14,519 nucleotides of DNA from Burkholderiales bacterium. GTDB lineage: Bacteria; Pseudomonadota; Gammaproteobacteria; Burkholderiales; SG8-41. How positions within the stretch are numbered: position 1 is the first letter of the stretch; every line of letters starts with the position of its first letter. The translations under genes were made by a program, and so were the position numbers. Positions 1 to 7,172 of the stretch are shown in pieces. The notes under the pieces are model-generated. The model worked only from the letters and a program-made list of their open reading frames with translations. It was not told the origin of the DNA and made no database searches. Location of the stretch: assembly GCA_019746155.1 (NCBI GenBank), contig JAIESJ010000108.1, positions 1 through 14,519 on the forward strand. Direction: 5' to 3'.

Positions 1-273
1 ACAACCCCGGACATCGTGATCACGGTATGCGCGAGCGCCGCCGGCGAAACTTGCCCCGCCTACCTCGGGCCCGCGCTGCGCGCCCACTGGGGCGTGGAAG
101 ATCCGGCGCATGCCACCGGCACCGACGGGGAGATCGATGCCGCGTTCATGACGGCCTATCGCATTCTCCGGACCCGCATCGAGGCTTTCCTGGCCCTGCC
201 GCTGAACGAACTCAAGAACGACCGGGCGCGGTTGAAGGCTGAACTCGACCGCATTGGCACGCTTTTGCCTTAA
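1..273 (+). CDS. arsC: Arsenate reductase ArsC, LMW-phosphatase type (5' partial)
   Basis: Cut by the left edge; the frame is open from base 1 to the TAA at 271-273, giving 90 C-terminal residues. The segment ITVCASAAGETCP followed by AHWGVEDPA and the closing RIEAFLALPL is the typical second half of arsenate reductases related to low-molecular-weight tyrosine phosphatases, which reduce cytoplasmic arsenate to arsenite. The two visible cysteines (residues 10 and 18 of the fragment) match the resolving cysteines that pass the disulfide on to a thiol reductant; the catalytic N-terminal Cys lies outside the window. The acr3 exporter follows 137 bp downstream, so the pair forms an arsenic resistance module. 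Its promoter and any ArsR would be to the left. Two AACTTTC heptamers start inside the stop codon. Confidence 0.85.
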   Translation, partial: TTPDIVITVCASAAGETCPAYLGPALRAHWGVEDPAHATGTDGEIDAAFMTAYRILRTRIEAFLALPLNELKNDRARLKAELDRIGTLLP

Positions 274-285
274 CTTTCAACTTTC
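272..285. repeat. Two tandem AACTTTC heptamers at the arsC stop
   Basis: Two exact 7-bp units follow each other, the first sharing two bases with the arsC stop codon. The unit resembles those before spoT (GACTTTA, AACTTTA, AAGTTTC). Two units alone could be chance; the resemblance to the other period-7 arrays in this window is the reason to record it. The rest of the 274-410 spacer shows nothing I recognise except the acr3 ribosome site. Confidence 0.3.
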
Positions 286-410
286 GATGAAGGTTCCAAA
301 CGTCAACCATCCAGATTTTCGATCCGGCCTCGTGTTGCGGTACCGGTGTTCGCGACATGGAGCGGCCTGAATAAACGGGACCGACCACAATATCTTTCCT
401 GGAGTGCCCC

Positions 411-1493
411 ATGTCCGCACTGTGTGAAGTCACCGGAAAAAGCGCCGTCGGCGCGCCGCTGGGGTTTTTCGAGCGCTATTTGACCGCCTGGGTCGCCCTG
501 TGCATCGTGGCCGGTATCGTCGTTAGCCAAGGTTTTCCCGGCTTGTTCAAGACGATCGGCGCGATGGAAATCGCCCAGGTGAACCTGCCGGTGGGTGTGC
601 TGATCTGGGTGATGATCATCCCGATGCTGCTCAAGATCGACTTCGGCGCGCTGCATCAGATCAAGGGACACATCAAAGGCATCGGCGTGACCCTGTTCGT
701 CAACTGGCTAGTGAAGCCCTTTTCGATGGCCTTCCTCGGCTGGCTGTTTGTTCGCAATTTCTTCGCGCCGCTGCTTCCCGCCGCCCAGATCGACAGCTAC
801 ATCGCCGGGCTGATTCTGCTCGCCGCCGCGCCATGCACCGCAATGGTGTTCGTCTGGAGCCGGCTGACCAACGGCGATCCGTACTTCACGCTCTCGCAGG
901 TGGCGCTGAACGACCTGATCATGGTGTTCGCGTTTGCGCCCGTCGTGGGACTGCTGCTGGGCATGTCCAGTATCACCGTGCCGTGGGCCACCCTGCTGAC
1001 CTCGGTCGTGCTCTACATCGTGATCCCGGTCATCATCGCCCAGGCGATTCGCAGGGCGCTGCTGGCGAGAGGCCCGGCCGCCTTCAATGCGGCGATGGCG
1101 AAGATCCAGCCGTGGTCGATCTCGGCGCTGCTGCTGACGCTGGTGCTGCTGTTCGCCTTCCAGGGCGACGCCATCATCAAGCAGCCGCTGGTCATCGCGC
1201 TGCTCGCCGTGCCCATTCTGATTCAGGTGTTCTTCAACTCCATGCTGGCCTACTGGCTCAACAGAACACTCGGAGAAAAGCATTCGGTCGCGTGCCCCTC
1301 GGCGCTGATCGGCGCGAGCAATTTCTTCGAGCTGGCGGTGGCGGCCGCCATTAGCCTGTTCGGTTTCGAATCGGGTGCCGCACTGGCCACTGTGGTCGGC
1401 GTGCTGATCGAGGTGCCGGTGATGCTGCTGGCGGTGCGTGTGGTCAATGCCAGCAAGGGCTGGTACGAAAGCGGCGCCACGACCTCTCGGTAG
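411..1493 (+). CDS. acr3: Arsenite efflux permease, Acr3 family
   Basis: A 360-residue membrane protein with about ten hydrophobic segments, the usual size for Acr3 (BART superfamily). It exports arsenite across the inner membrane and so removes the product of ArsC. Family hallmarks visible are APCTAMVFVWS with Cys142 in the fourth membrane segment, LTNGDPYFTLSQVALND just after it, SNFFELAVAAA near 303, and GVLIEVPVML near 330. A TM4 cysteine and a TM9 glutamate are essential in characterised Acr3 proteins; Cys142 and probably Glu334 are the counterparts here. The start ATG has GGAG six bases upstream (401-404). It follows arsC in the same direction and is presumably co-transcribed under arsenite control from outside the window. 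Unrelated ArsB is excluded by these motifs. It ends about 70 bp from a tRNA gene on the other strand. Confidence 0.92.
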   Translation: MSALCEVTGKSAVGAPLGFFERYLTAWVALCIVAGIVVSQGFPGLFKTIGAMEIAQVNLPVGVLIWVMIIPMLLKIDFGALHQIKGHIKGIGVTLFVNWLVKPFSMAFLGWLFVRNFFAPLLPAAQIDSYIAGLILLAAAPCTAMVFVWSRLTNGDPYFTLSQVALNDLIMVFAFAPVVGLLLGMSSITVPWATLLTSVVLYIVIPVIIAQAIRRALLARGPAAFNAAMAKIQPWSISALLLTLVLLFAFQGDAIIKQPLVIALLAVPILIQVFFNSMLAYWLNRTLGEKHSVACPSALIGASNFFELAVAAAISLFGFESGAALATVVGVLIEVPVMLLAVRVVNASKGWYESGATTSR

Positions 1494-1565
1494 AGGCCCG
1501 ATGAGAACGCCGGCCAGGGCAGCAAAGCGTGACCGTTGGCCTTCAATCCCACGCAATGCGAGCGC

Positions 1566-1639
1566 TGGAGCGGGTGAAGGGAATCGAACCCTCGTATGCA
1601 GCTTGGGAAGCTGCCGTTCTGCCATTGAACTACACCCGC
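1566..1639 (-). tRNA. tRNA-Gly (anticodon CCC)
   Basis: Read on the minus strand the 74 bases fold as a full cloverleaf. The acceptor arm is GCGGGTG paired with CACCCGC. The D arm is GTTC/GAAC. The anticodon stem GCAGC/GCTGC encloses the loop TTCCCAA, giving anticodon CCC. The T arm is GAGGG with loop TTCGATT. A discriminator T and an encoded CCA end the gene at 1566. It reads GGG glycine codons. The 3' end points toward the acr3 gene. Confidence 0.95.
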
Positions 1640-1877
1640 TTAAGATGTTAATTTTACTGGGAGGATGCCTGTTACCGCAATCGCTAATCAACTGACTAAC
1701 AAAGCCTGGCGTAAACCCGCCTTGGCAACAAACGACCGCGGCCTGCAGTTCGCGGCGGTGCCTTTCCAAGTCACTGCAGCCTTGCTAGACTGCTCCCCAC
1801 AATAGCAACGGCAACCGCAACAGTTTGCGGCACGAGGATGGAATAAAGGTTTTAAACGCTTACTGAAGGGGGGTACC
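1640..1877. other. Intergenic region before the PQQ-type dehydrogenase
   Basis: Apart from the tRNA promoter, this stretch holds a small hairpin (CCGCAA at 1815-1820, loop CAGT, TTGCGG at 1825-1830) in what would be the leader of the dehydrogenase gene, and a strong ribosome site (AAGGGGGG, about 1865-1872). A weak promoter-like pair, TTTCCA at 1763 and TAGACT at 1785, could drive the gene but is not convincing. No open frame with coding character was seen. Confidence 0.4.
1651..1680 (-). promoter_or_regulatory. Putative sigma-70 promoter of tRNA-Gly
   Basis: On the minus strand TTGCGG (1675-1680) is separated by 18 bp from TAAAAT (1651-1656). The predicted transcription start falls only a few bases before the mature tRNA 5' end at 1639, as is common for single tRNA genes. 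Assigned by eye from consensus match and position. Confidence 0.5.
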
Positions 1878-3125
1878 ATGTCCGTTCAGATGACCACTGT
1901 TTTTTGCACAATGTCACGCTTTGCCGCCAGCGCATTGTTTGCGTTCGCTGCTCTCACGGCACACGCGCAGCAACAAGCGGCGCAACCGGAAGCAGCACCG
2001 GCACCGCCACCATCCTGGGCGCAGGGACGGCCGCCCGAGCTTGCCGGCTCGAAGCTCGCTCCCAACCCGCCGGGCCTGACCGCCAAACCCGCCTCGGAAA
2101 TTCATCTCGACAAAATCAAGCTGCCGCCGGGTTTCCAGATCAGCCTGTGGGCCGAGGGCATGCCCAATGCCCGCTCGCTCGCAATCGGCAAGAAGGGCAC
2201 GGTGTTCGTCGGCACACGGCTGGTCGGCAATGTCTACGCGGTGGTTGACCGCAACGGCAAGCGCGAAGTAAAGACCATCCTGAAAGGCCTGCATCGGCCG
2301 AACGGCATCGTGTTCAAGAACGGCGCGCTGTATGTTGCGGAACTCTCGCGCATTTTGCGCTACGACAATATCGAAGACAACCTCGACAATCCGCCGCAAC
2401 CGGTGGTGGTATTCGACGCCCTGCCCAAGGACGAGCCGCACGGCTGGAAGTACATGACGCTCGGGCCCGACGGCTGGCTGTACTTCAACATCGGTGCACC
2501 CTGCAACATCTGCGTGCCGCCCTATACCCATGCCCAGATCGCGCGCGTCAATCCGGACAGCGGCGTGATCGAAACCGTCGTGCGCGGCGTGCGTAACAGT
2601 GTTGGCATGGCCTTTCACCCGACAACCAAGCAGTTGTGGTTCACCAACCATGGCCGCGACTGGGCCGGCGACGATCTGCCGAACGACACGCTGCACCGCG
2701 TCTCGAAAAAGGGCATGAATTTCGGCTATCCCTTCTGTCACCAGGGCGATTTCCTCGATCCCGAACTGGGCAAAGGCCGCACTTGCAAGGAGTTCGATCA
2801 GCCGGCCCTCAAGCTCGGGCCACACGTTGCCCCGCTCGGCATGCGCTTCTATACCGGCAAGATGTTCCCAGCCGAATACAAGAACCGCATCATCCTCGCC
2901 AACCACGGCTCATGGAACCGCACCAAGAAAACCGGTTATAACCTGATGCAGGTCACGCTCGATGCCTCCGGCAAGGTCAAGAAATACGAAGTGTTTGCCG
3001 AAGGCTGGCTGCAAGGTGAAGAGTATTGGGGTCGCCCGGTCGACGTGCAGGTGATGCCCGACGGCGCGATGCTGGTTTCGGACGACGTCACGGGCGCGCT
3101 TTACCGCATTACCTACAAACGCTGA
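1878..3125 (+). CDS. Exported PQQ-type sorbosone/aldose dehydrogenase-like protein
   Basis: The 415-residue product has an N-terminal hydrophobic stretch (about 12-28) ending in AHA-Q, a likely signal peptide, then a Pro/Ala-rich linker, then a six-bladed beta-propeller of the glucose/sorbosone dehydrogenase family (COG2133 type). Matching motifs are GLHRPNGI (137-144), HGWKYMTLGPDGWLYF (188-203), RGVRNSVGMAFHP (236-248), LWFTNHGRDWAGDD (253-266) and YWGRPVDVQVMPDGAMLVSDD (two parts, 383-403). Arg239-Asn240 corresponds to the PQQ-binding RN pair of soluble glucose dehydrogenase. Cysteines at 209, 212, 287 and 303 could form disulfides. It would oxidise an aldose or aldehyde in the periplasm using PQQ; the true substrate cannot be read from sequence. 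The ATG at 1878 is chosen for its strong upstream AAGGGGGG; the ATG at 1911 is an alternative that gives a more compact signal peptide. A c-type cytochrome and a PqqU-like receptor follow. Confidence 0.82.
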   Translation: MSVQMTTVFCTMSRFAASALFAFAALTAHAQQQAAQPEAAPAPPPSWAQGRPPELAGSKLAPNPPGLTAKPASEIHLDKIKLPPGFQISLWAEGMPNARSLAIGKKGTVFVGTRLVGNVYAVVDRNGKREVKTILKGLHRPNGIVFKNGALYVAELSRILRYDNIEDNLDNPPQPVVVFDALPKDEPHGWKYMTLGPDGWLYFNIGAPCNICVPPYTHAQIARVNPDSGVIETVVRGVRNSVGMAFHPTTKQLWFTNHGRDWAGDDLPNDTLHRVSKKGMNFGYPFCHQGDFLDPELGKGRTCKEFDQPALKLGPHVAPLGMRFYTGKMFPAEYKNRIILANHGSWNRTKKTGYNLMQVTLDASGKVKKYEVFAEGWLQGEEYWGRPVDVQVMPDGAMLVSDDVTGALYRITYKR

Positions 3126-3136
3126 CCCCGCAATGC

Positions 3137-3171
3137 AAAAACCCCCGCCGCGTCCGTGGCGGGGGTTTTTT
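3137..3171 (+). terminator. Hairpin terminator after the dehydrogenase gene
   Basis: A perfect 13-bp stem (AAAAACCCCCGCC at 3137-3149 and GGCGGGGGTTTTT at 3158-3170) surrounds an 8-base loop and ends in six T residues. It starts 12 bp after the dehydrogenase stop codon. The A-tract on the left also makes it usable from the other strand. It lies between two genes that look functionally linked, so it may only reduce, not abolish, downstream expression. Confidence 0.9.
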
Positions 3172-3201
3172 ATCGATAACCTATTGTTAACCGAATCAAC
3201 C

Positions 3202-3792
3202 ATGCAAAGCCGAAGTTTTTTCATCCACCCTGCCTTATTGATGCCGGCTTTGCTGTTGCCACTGCTGGCTGGTGCTGCCGACATCGAGGCCGGGCGGCGC
3301 AAAGCAGAAGTATGTGTCGCCTGTCATGGCCCGGCCGGCAACGCGACGCTGCCCGGTGTCCCCTCGCTCGCCGCGCAGCCGGCCATGTACGTTTTTTTTC
3401 AGCTCATCCAGTTCCGCGAGAAGCGGCGCAATGATGCCCAGATGTCGCCCTTTGCCGCCAACCTGAACGACCGGGACATGCAGGACATCGCCGCCTATTT
3501 CTCGGCCCAGCAGCCGACTGCACCGCCCTTTGTTGCCGATCCCGCCAAGGCCGCTGCCGGCAAAATAGTCCTCGATGCGCACCACTGCGGATCGTGCCAT
3601 CTGCCGGGATTGACCGGCCAGAACCACATACCGCGCCTTGCCGGCCAGCATTATGACTATCTGCTCAAGCAATTGCTCGGTTTCAAAAACGGCAGCCGCC
3701 CCGATATCGACGGCACGATGAGCATGGCGGCACAGCCGCTCACCGAACAGGATATCGAGCACCTTGCGCACTATATCGCCGGCCTGAAGTAG
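3202..3792 (+). CDS. Exported diheme cytochrome c, c4-like
   Basis: A 196-residue protein with a signal peptide (hydrophobic core 10-23, likely cleavage near AGA-A) and two class I cytochrome domains. Haem sites are CVACH (38-42) and CGSCH (129-133). Met81 in the first half and Met173 or Met175 in the second are candidate sixth ligands, the pattern of cytochrome c4. It is expected to carry electrons in the periplasm toward a terminal oxidase, and next to a PQQ-type dehydrogenase it is a natural electron acceptor. The frame stays open back to an ATG at 3133, but that start would lie in the terminator, and the signal peptide begins at the ATG at 3202. No clear ribosome site precedes 3202. The TonB receptor starts two bases after its stop, so the two are translationally linked. 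Codons at 3392-3399 contain a run of eight T. Confidence 0.88.
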   Translation: MQSRSFFIHPALLMPALLLPLLAGAADIEAGRRKAEVCVACHGPAGNATLPGVPSLAAQPAMYVFFQLIQFREKRRNDAQMSPFAANLNDRDMQDIAAYFSAQQPTAPPFVADPAKAAAGKIVLDAHHCGSCHLPGLTGQNHIPRLAGQHYDYLLKQLLGFKNGSRPDIDGTMSMAAQPLTEQDIEHLAHYIAGLK

Positions 3793-3794
3793 CC

Positions 3795-5900
3795 ATGCGC
3801 TCCGCCCTCCCGGCTTGCCAGGCTGTCGTGCTCACCGCAGCGATTTCGGCGGCGGGCGTTTCAGCCCAGGCTCAAAGTATTTCGCCGGCATTGCTGCCGG
3901 AAATCACGGTCAGCGCCACCCGCGTCGAGCGCGACAGCTTTGACCTGCCGGTATCGATTGACAGCATCGAGCAGCGCACCATCCGCGAGGACAATCCGCA
4001 GGTCAACCTGTCGGAGCCGCTCAACCGCATTCCCGGCATCGTCGTGCAGAACCGCCAGAACTACGCGCAGGACCTGCAAATCTCCTCGCGCGGCTTCGGC
4101 GCGCGCGCGAGCTTCGGTGTGCGCGGCCTGAGGCTCATCGCCGACGGCATCCCGGCGACCATGCCCGACGGGCAGGGACAGGCCGCGTCGTTCAACCTGT
4201 CCTCGGCACAGCGCATCGAAGTGCTGCGCGGCCCGTTTTCCAGCCTCTACGGCAATGCCGCGGGCGGCGTGATCCAGATTTTCACTGCCGACGGGCCGCC
4301 CGAGCCCGAACTCTCGGGCAACGCCTATGCCGGCAGCTATGGCACCATCAAATTCGGCCTGCAGTTCGGCGGCACCCGCGACCGGCTCAATTATCTGATC
4401 GACGCTTCGCGCTTCGATACCGGAGGCTACCGCGACCACAGCGCGGCACGCCGCGATCATCTCAACGCCAAACTCAAACTCGACACCGGCAACCACGGCA
4501 CGATAACGCTGGTCCTCAACGCGCTTGATCAGCCCGAGACCCAGGATCCTCTGGGCCTCACCGCCGCCCAGGTGGCGCAAAACCCGCGTCAGGCCGGCAG
4601 CAATGCGCTGGCCTTCAATACCCGCAAGAGCGTGGCGCAGAATCAGGCCGGCCTGCTCTATGACCTTGCGCTCTCATCACGCGACAAGCTGCAGGCGCGC
4701 GTCTATTTCGGCACCCGTCAAGTCACGCAATATCTTTCGATCCCGGTGCCAACAAACTTGACAACCTTGCAAAAATATTCGGGCGGGGTCGTCGATCTTG
4801 ACCGCGGCTACGGCGGCGCGGGACTGCGCTGGACGCGCAGCATATCTCTCGCTGCGGCGCCCTTCACCTTCAGCGCCGGCATCGACTACGACCGCATGGC
4901 CGAGCGCCGCAAAGGTTACGACAACAACAGCGGCATAACCGGCACTTTGAGGCGCGACGAGGATGATAGCGTCGCCAACACCGATCTTTACGCACAGGCC
5001 GAGTGGCAGATCGCGCCGCGCTGGAATCTGCTCGCGGGGATGCGCCACAGCCGGGTGAGCTTCGAATCGCGCGACTACTTCATCGTCGGCACCAACCCCG
5101 ACGACAGCGGGGCCGTAAGTTACACACGCACCACGCCAGTCGCCGGTGCCGTGTTCAAGCTCACGCCGGCAGTGAATCTCTACGCCAACCTCGGCAAAGG
5201 CTTCGAGACACCGACGTTCGCGGAGCTCGCTTACCGGCCGGGCGGCGCAACCGGTCTCAATTTCGCTTTGCGGCCGTCCAACAGCACCCACCGCGAACTG
5301 GGTCTCAAGGCGCTGATCGGCGCGGCGAGCCGCATCAACGTCGCGCTCTTCCACATCGATGTCACCGACGAGATCGTCGTCGACAGCTCGAGCGGCGGAC
5401 GCACCGTCTTCAAGAACGCGTCGAACACCCGGCGCGAGGGTCTGGAACTCCTGTGGCAAAGCCGTTTTGCGCGTAGCTTCGAAGCGGCGCTTTCCTACAC
5501 CGCACTCGACGCGCGCTTTACCCAGCCGTTCACCAGCACATCCGCTGTCGCCGCCGGCAACAAGCTGCCGGGCGTGCCGTCATCCAGCCTTTATGGCGAA
5601 CTGGTGTGGCGTCACCCGGCAAGCGGCTTCCACAGCGGCGTGGAAGCCAGGAGCAACGGCAAGGTCCACGTCAATGACGCCAACAGTGCGTCGGCCGCGG
5701 GTTACACCGTTTGGAACTTGCGTGCAGGCTTCGAACAGCGCGGCAAAAACTGGCGCCTCAATGAATTCGCCCGCATCGACAACATCGCTGACCGCCGGTA
5801 TATCGGCTCCGTGATCGTCGCTGAATCCAACAACCGCTTCTACGAACCCGCGCCGGGGCGCAATTTCCTGCTGGGTATCCAGGCGGCAATGCGTTTTTGA
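3795..5900 (+). CDS. pqqU: TonB-dependent outer-membrane receptor, PqqU/YncD-like
   Basis: A 701-residue receptor with a signal peptide (about 1-26), a TonB box EITVSATR (36-43), a plug domain to about residue 165 and a 22-strand-type barrel ending in the terminal Phe typical of outer-membrane proteins. It shares long distinctive stretches with E. coli YncD as I remember it: RGFGARASFGVRGLRL, DGIPATMPDGQGQ, IEVLRGPFSSLYGN, GYRDHSAARRDHL, ERRKGYDNN, GKGFETPTFAELAYR, DEIVVDSSSGGRTVFKNA and YIGSVIVAESNNRFYEP. YncD was renamed PqqU because it imports pyrroloquinoline quinone. The position two bases behind a cytochrome c and downstream of a PQQ-type dehydrogenase supports PQQ as ligand. The ligand assignment is inference; the family is certain. 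Confidence 0.85.
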   Translation: MRSALPACQAVVLTAAISAAGVSAQAQSISPALLPEITVSATRVERDSFDLPVSIDSIEQRTIREDNPQVNLSEPLNRIPGIVVQNRQNYAQDLQISSRGFGARASFGVRGLRLIADGIPATMPDGQGQAASFNLSSAQRIEVLRGPFSSLYGNAAGGVIQIFTADGPPEPELSGNAYAGSYGTIKFGLQFGGTRDRLNYLIDASRFDTGGYRDHSAARRDHLNAKLKLDTGNHGTITLVLNALDQPETQDPLGLTAAQVAQNPRQAGSNALAFNTRKSVAQNQAGLLYDLALSSRDKLQARVYFGTRQVTQYLSIPVPTNLTTLQKYSGGVVDLDRGYGGAGLRWTRSISLAAAPFTFSAGIDYDRMAERRKGYDNNSGITGTLRRDEDDSVANTDLYAQAEWQIAPRWNLLAGMRHSRVSFESRDYFIVGTNPDDSGAVSYTRTTPVAGAVFKLTPAVNLYANLGKGFETPTFAELAYRPGGATGLNFALRPSNSTHRELGLKALIGAASRINVALFHIDVTDEIVVDSSSGGRTVFKNASNTRREGLELLWQSRFARSFEAALSYTALDARFTQPFTSTSAVAAGNKLPGVPSSSLYGELVWRHPASGFHSGVEARSNGKVHVNDANSASAAGYTVWNLRAGFEQRGKNWRLNEFARIDNIADRRYIGSVIVAESNNRFYEPAPGRNFLLGIQAAMRF

Positions 5901-5915
5901 CGTGTTGCCAAAACT

Positions 5916-5944
5916 TTTTCAAGCTGTGAAAATCCGACTATAGT
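5916..5944 (+). promoter_or_regulatory. Putative sigma-70 promoter for thiS-thiG
   Basis: TTTTCA (5916-5921) and TATAGT (5939-5944) are 17 bp apart in the 80-bp gap between the receptor stop and thiS. The start site would be about 30 bp before the thiS ATG. No thiamine pyrophosphate riboswitch signature is seen in this short leader. Confidence 0.45.
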
Positions 5945-5980
5945 GTCACGGTCGGCGTTTTTCAGGTTCAACGGCAGCCC

Positions 5981-6184
5981 ATGATTTCCATTACCGTCAA
6001 CGGCGAGCGGCGTCGGTTCGAGCAGCCGCTCAACTGTAGCCAGCTACTTAGCCAGCTCGAACTCGCCGGCAAGCGCGTCGCGATCGAGCGAAACGGCGAA
6101 ATCGTGCCGCGCAGCCGTTTTCCGGAGCAGATGTTGGATGACGGTGACAAGCTTGAAATCGTCGTCGCGGTTGGCGGCGGTTGA
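5981..6184 (+). CDS. thiS: Sulfur carrier protein ThiS
   Basis: A 67-residue ubiquitin-fold protein beginning MISITVNGE and ending in VAVGGG; the C-terminal Gly-Gly is adenylated and turned into the thiocarboxylate that supplies sulfur for the thiazole ring of thiamine. Both size and the motif VAIERNGEIVPRS (33-45) are typical for the family. It is the first gene of the thiS-thiG pair; a candidate promoter lies just upstream. The ribosome site is weak (GGCAG). Confidence 0.93.
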   Translation: MISITVNGERRRFEQPLNCSQLLSQLELAGKRVAIERNGEIVPRSRFPEQMLDDGDKLEIVVAVGGG

Positions 6185-6262
6185 ATGGTCGGTTGACCTC
6201 GGTCATTGCCTGCACCCTTCGGGGCGTGCACACTGAGCGCATTACTGCCTGGAACCCAGCCT

Positions 6263-7072
6263 ATGAAACCTCATGAAAACCTCGACCCGCTGGTGATTGC
6301 GGGAAAATCCTATTCGTCGCGTTTGCTGGTCGGCACCGGCAAATACAAGGACTTCGCCGAAACCCAAGCCGCGGTGGAAGCGAGCGGTGCACAGATCATC
6401 ACCGTCGCCATCCGCCGCACCAACATCGGCCAGAATCCTGGCGAACCCAGTCTGCTCGAGGCCATCCCGCCGTCGAAATACACGCTGCTGCCCAACACCG
6501 CCGGCTGCTATACCGCGGACGACGCGGTGCGCACCTTGCGGCTGGCGCGCGAGCTGCTCGACGGCCACGATCTGGTCAAGCTCGAAGTGCTGGGCGACCC
6601 CAGGACGCTGTTCCCGAACGTGGTGGAAACCATCAGCGCCGCCAAGACCCTCATCAAAGAGGGCTTCAAGGTGATGGTCTATACCTCGGACGATCCGATC
6701 ATCGCCAGGCAGCTTGAAGAAATCGGCTGCGTCGCGGTGATGCCGCTCGCTTCGCTCATCGGCTCCGGCATGGGCATACTCAATCCCTGGAACCTGCAGA
6801 TCATCATCGAGAACGCCAAAGTGCCGGTGCTGGTCGACGCCGGCGTGGGCACCGCCTCCGACGCCGCGATCGCGATGGAACTGGGCTGCGACGGTGTGCT
6901 GATGAACACCGCGATTGCCACAGCGAAAAATCCGGTGCTCATGGCTTCGGCGATGAAAAAAGCGGTCGAAGCCGGCCGCGCAGCATTTCTCGCCGGCCGC
7001 ATGCCCAGGAAGCTCTACACGGCGGCACCGAGTTCGCCGACGGCAGGCCTTATCACGCCTGCTTCAAAGTAG
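6263..7072 (+). CDS. thiG: Thiazole synthase ThiG
   Basis: A 269-residue cytoplasmic TIM-barrel enzyme that condenses deoxyxylulose phosphate, dehydroglycine and ThiS thiocarboxylate into the thiamine thiazole. The family motifs are SRLLVGTGKYKDF (19-31), VAIRRTNI (48-55), LPNTAGCYTA (76-85), and DLVKLEVLGD with the Schiff-base Lys106. The phosphate-binding end is seen in VPVLVDAGVGTASDAA and GVLMNTAIA. The ATG at 6263 (GGAA upstream at 6251) gives the normal length; the frame is open to 6206 but those extra 19 residues do not resemble ThiG. It lies 78 bp after thiS, a longer gap than in many operons, and that gap contains a small hairpin. No thiE, thiO or thiF is next to it. Confidence 0.95.
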   Translation: MKPHENLDPLVIAGKSYSSRLLVGTGKYKDFAETQAAVEASGAQIITVAIRRTNIGQNPGEPSLLEAIPPSKYTLLPNTAGCYTADDAVRTLRLARELLDGHDLVKLEVLGDPRTLFPNVVETISAAKTLIKEGFKVMVYTSDDPIIARQLEEIGCVAVMPLASLIGSGMGILNPWNLQIIIENAKVPVLVDAGVGTASDAAIAMELGCDGVLMNTAIATAKNPVLMASAMKKAVEAGRAAFLAGRMPRKLYTAAPSSPTAGLITPASK

Positions 7073-7172
7073 CCCGGCGCTCCCGTTTCCTGCTTCAGCG
7101 GGCCCTGTGAGGCAGGTGGCCATGCGGCATGATTTTGCTCGTACACCGACGGGCGGATAAACTGCAGGGCTT

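Noticed and set aside
708..1769. 353-codon minus-strand open frame opposite acr3 and the tRNA
   Set aside because: It is rich in Arg, Gln and His without any domain, crosses a tRNA gene and opposes a clear transporter; a high-GC shadow.
3133..3201. Upstream ATG for the cytochrome c gene
   Set aside because: The start would lie in the terminator stem, and the signal peptide begins properly at 3202.
5901..5980. Thiamine pyrophosphate riboswitch before thiS
   Set aside because: The 80-bp gap is too short and lacks the CTGAGA and related THI-box sequences.
6206..6262. N-terminal extension of ThiG
   Set aside because: The extra residues do not resemble ThiG, and the ATG at 6263 gives the normal beginning and a GGAA site.
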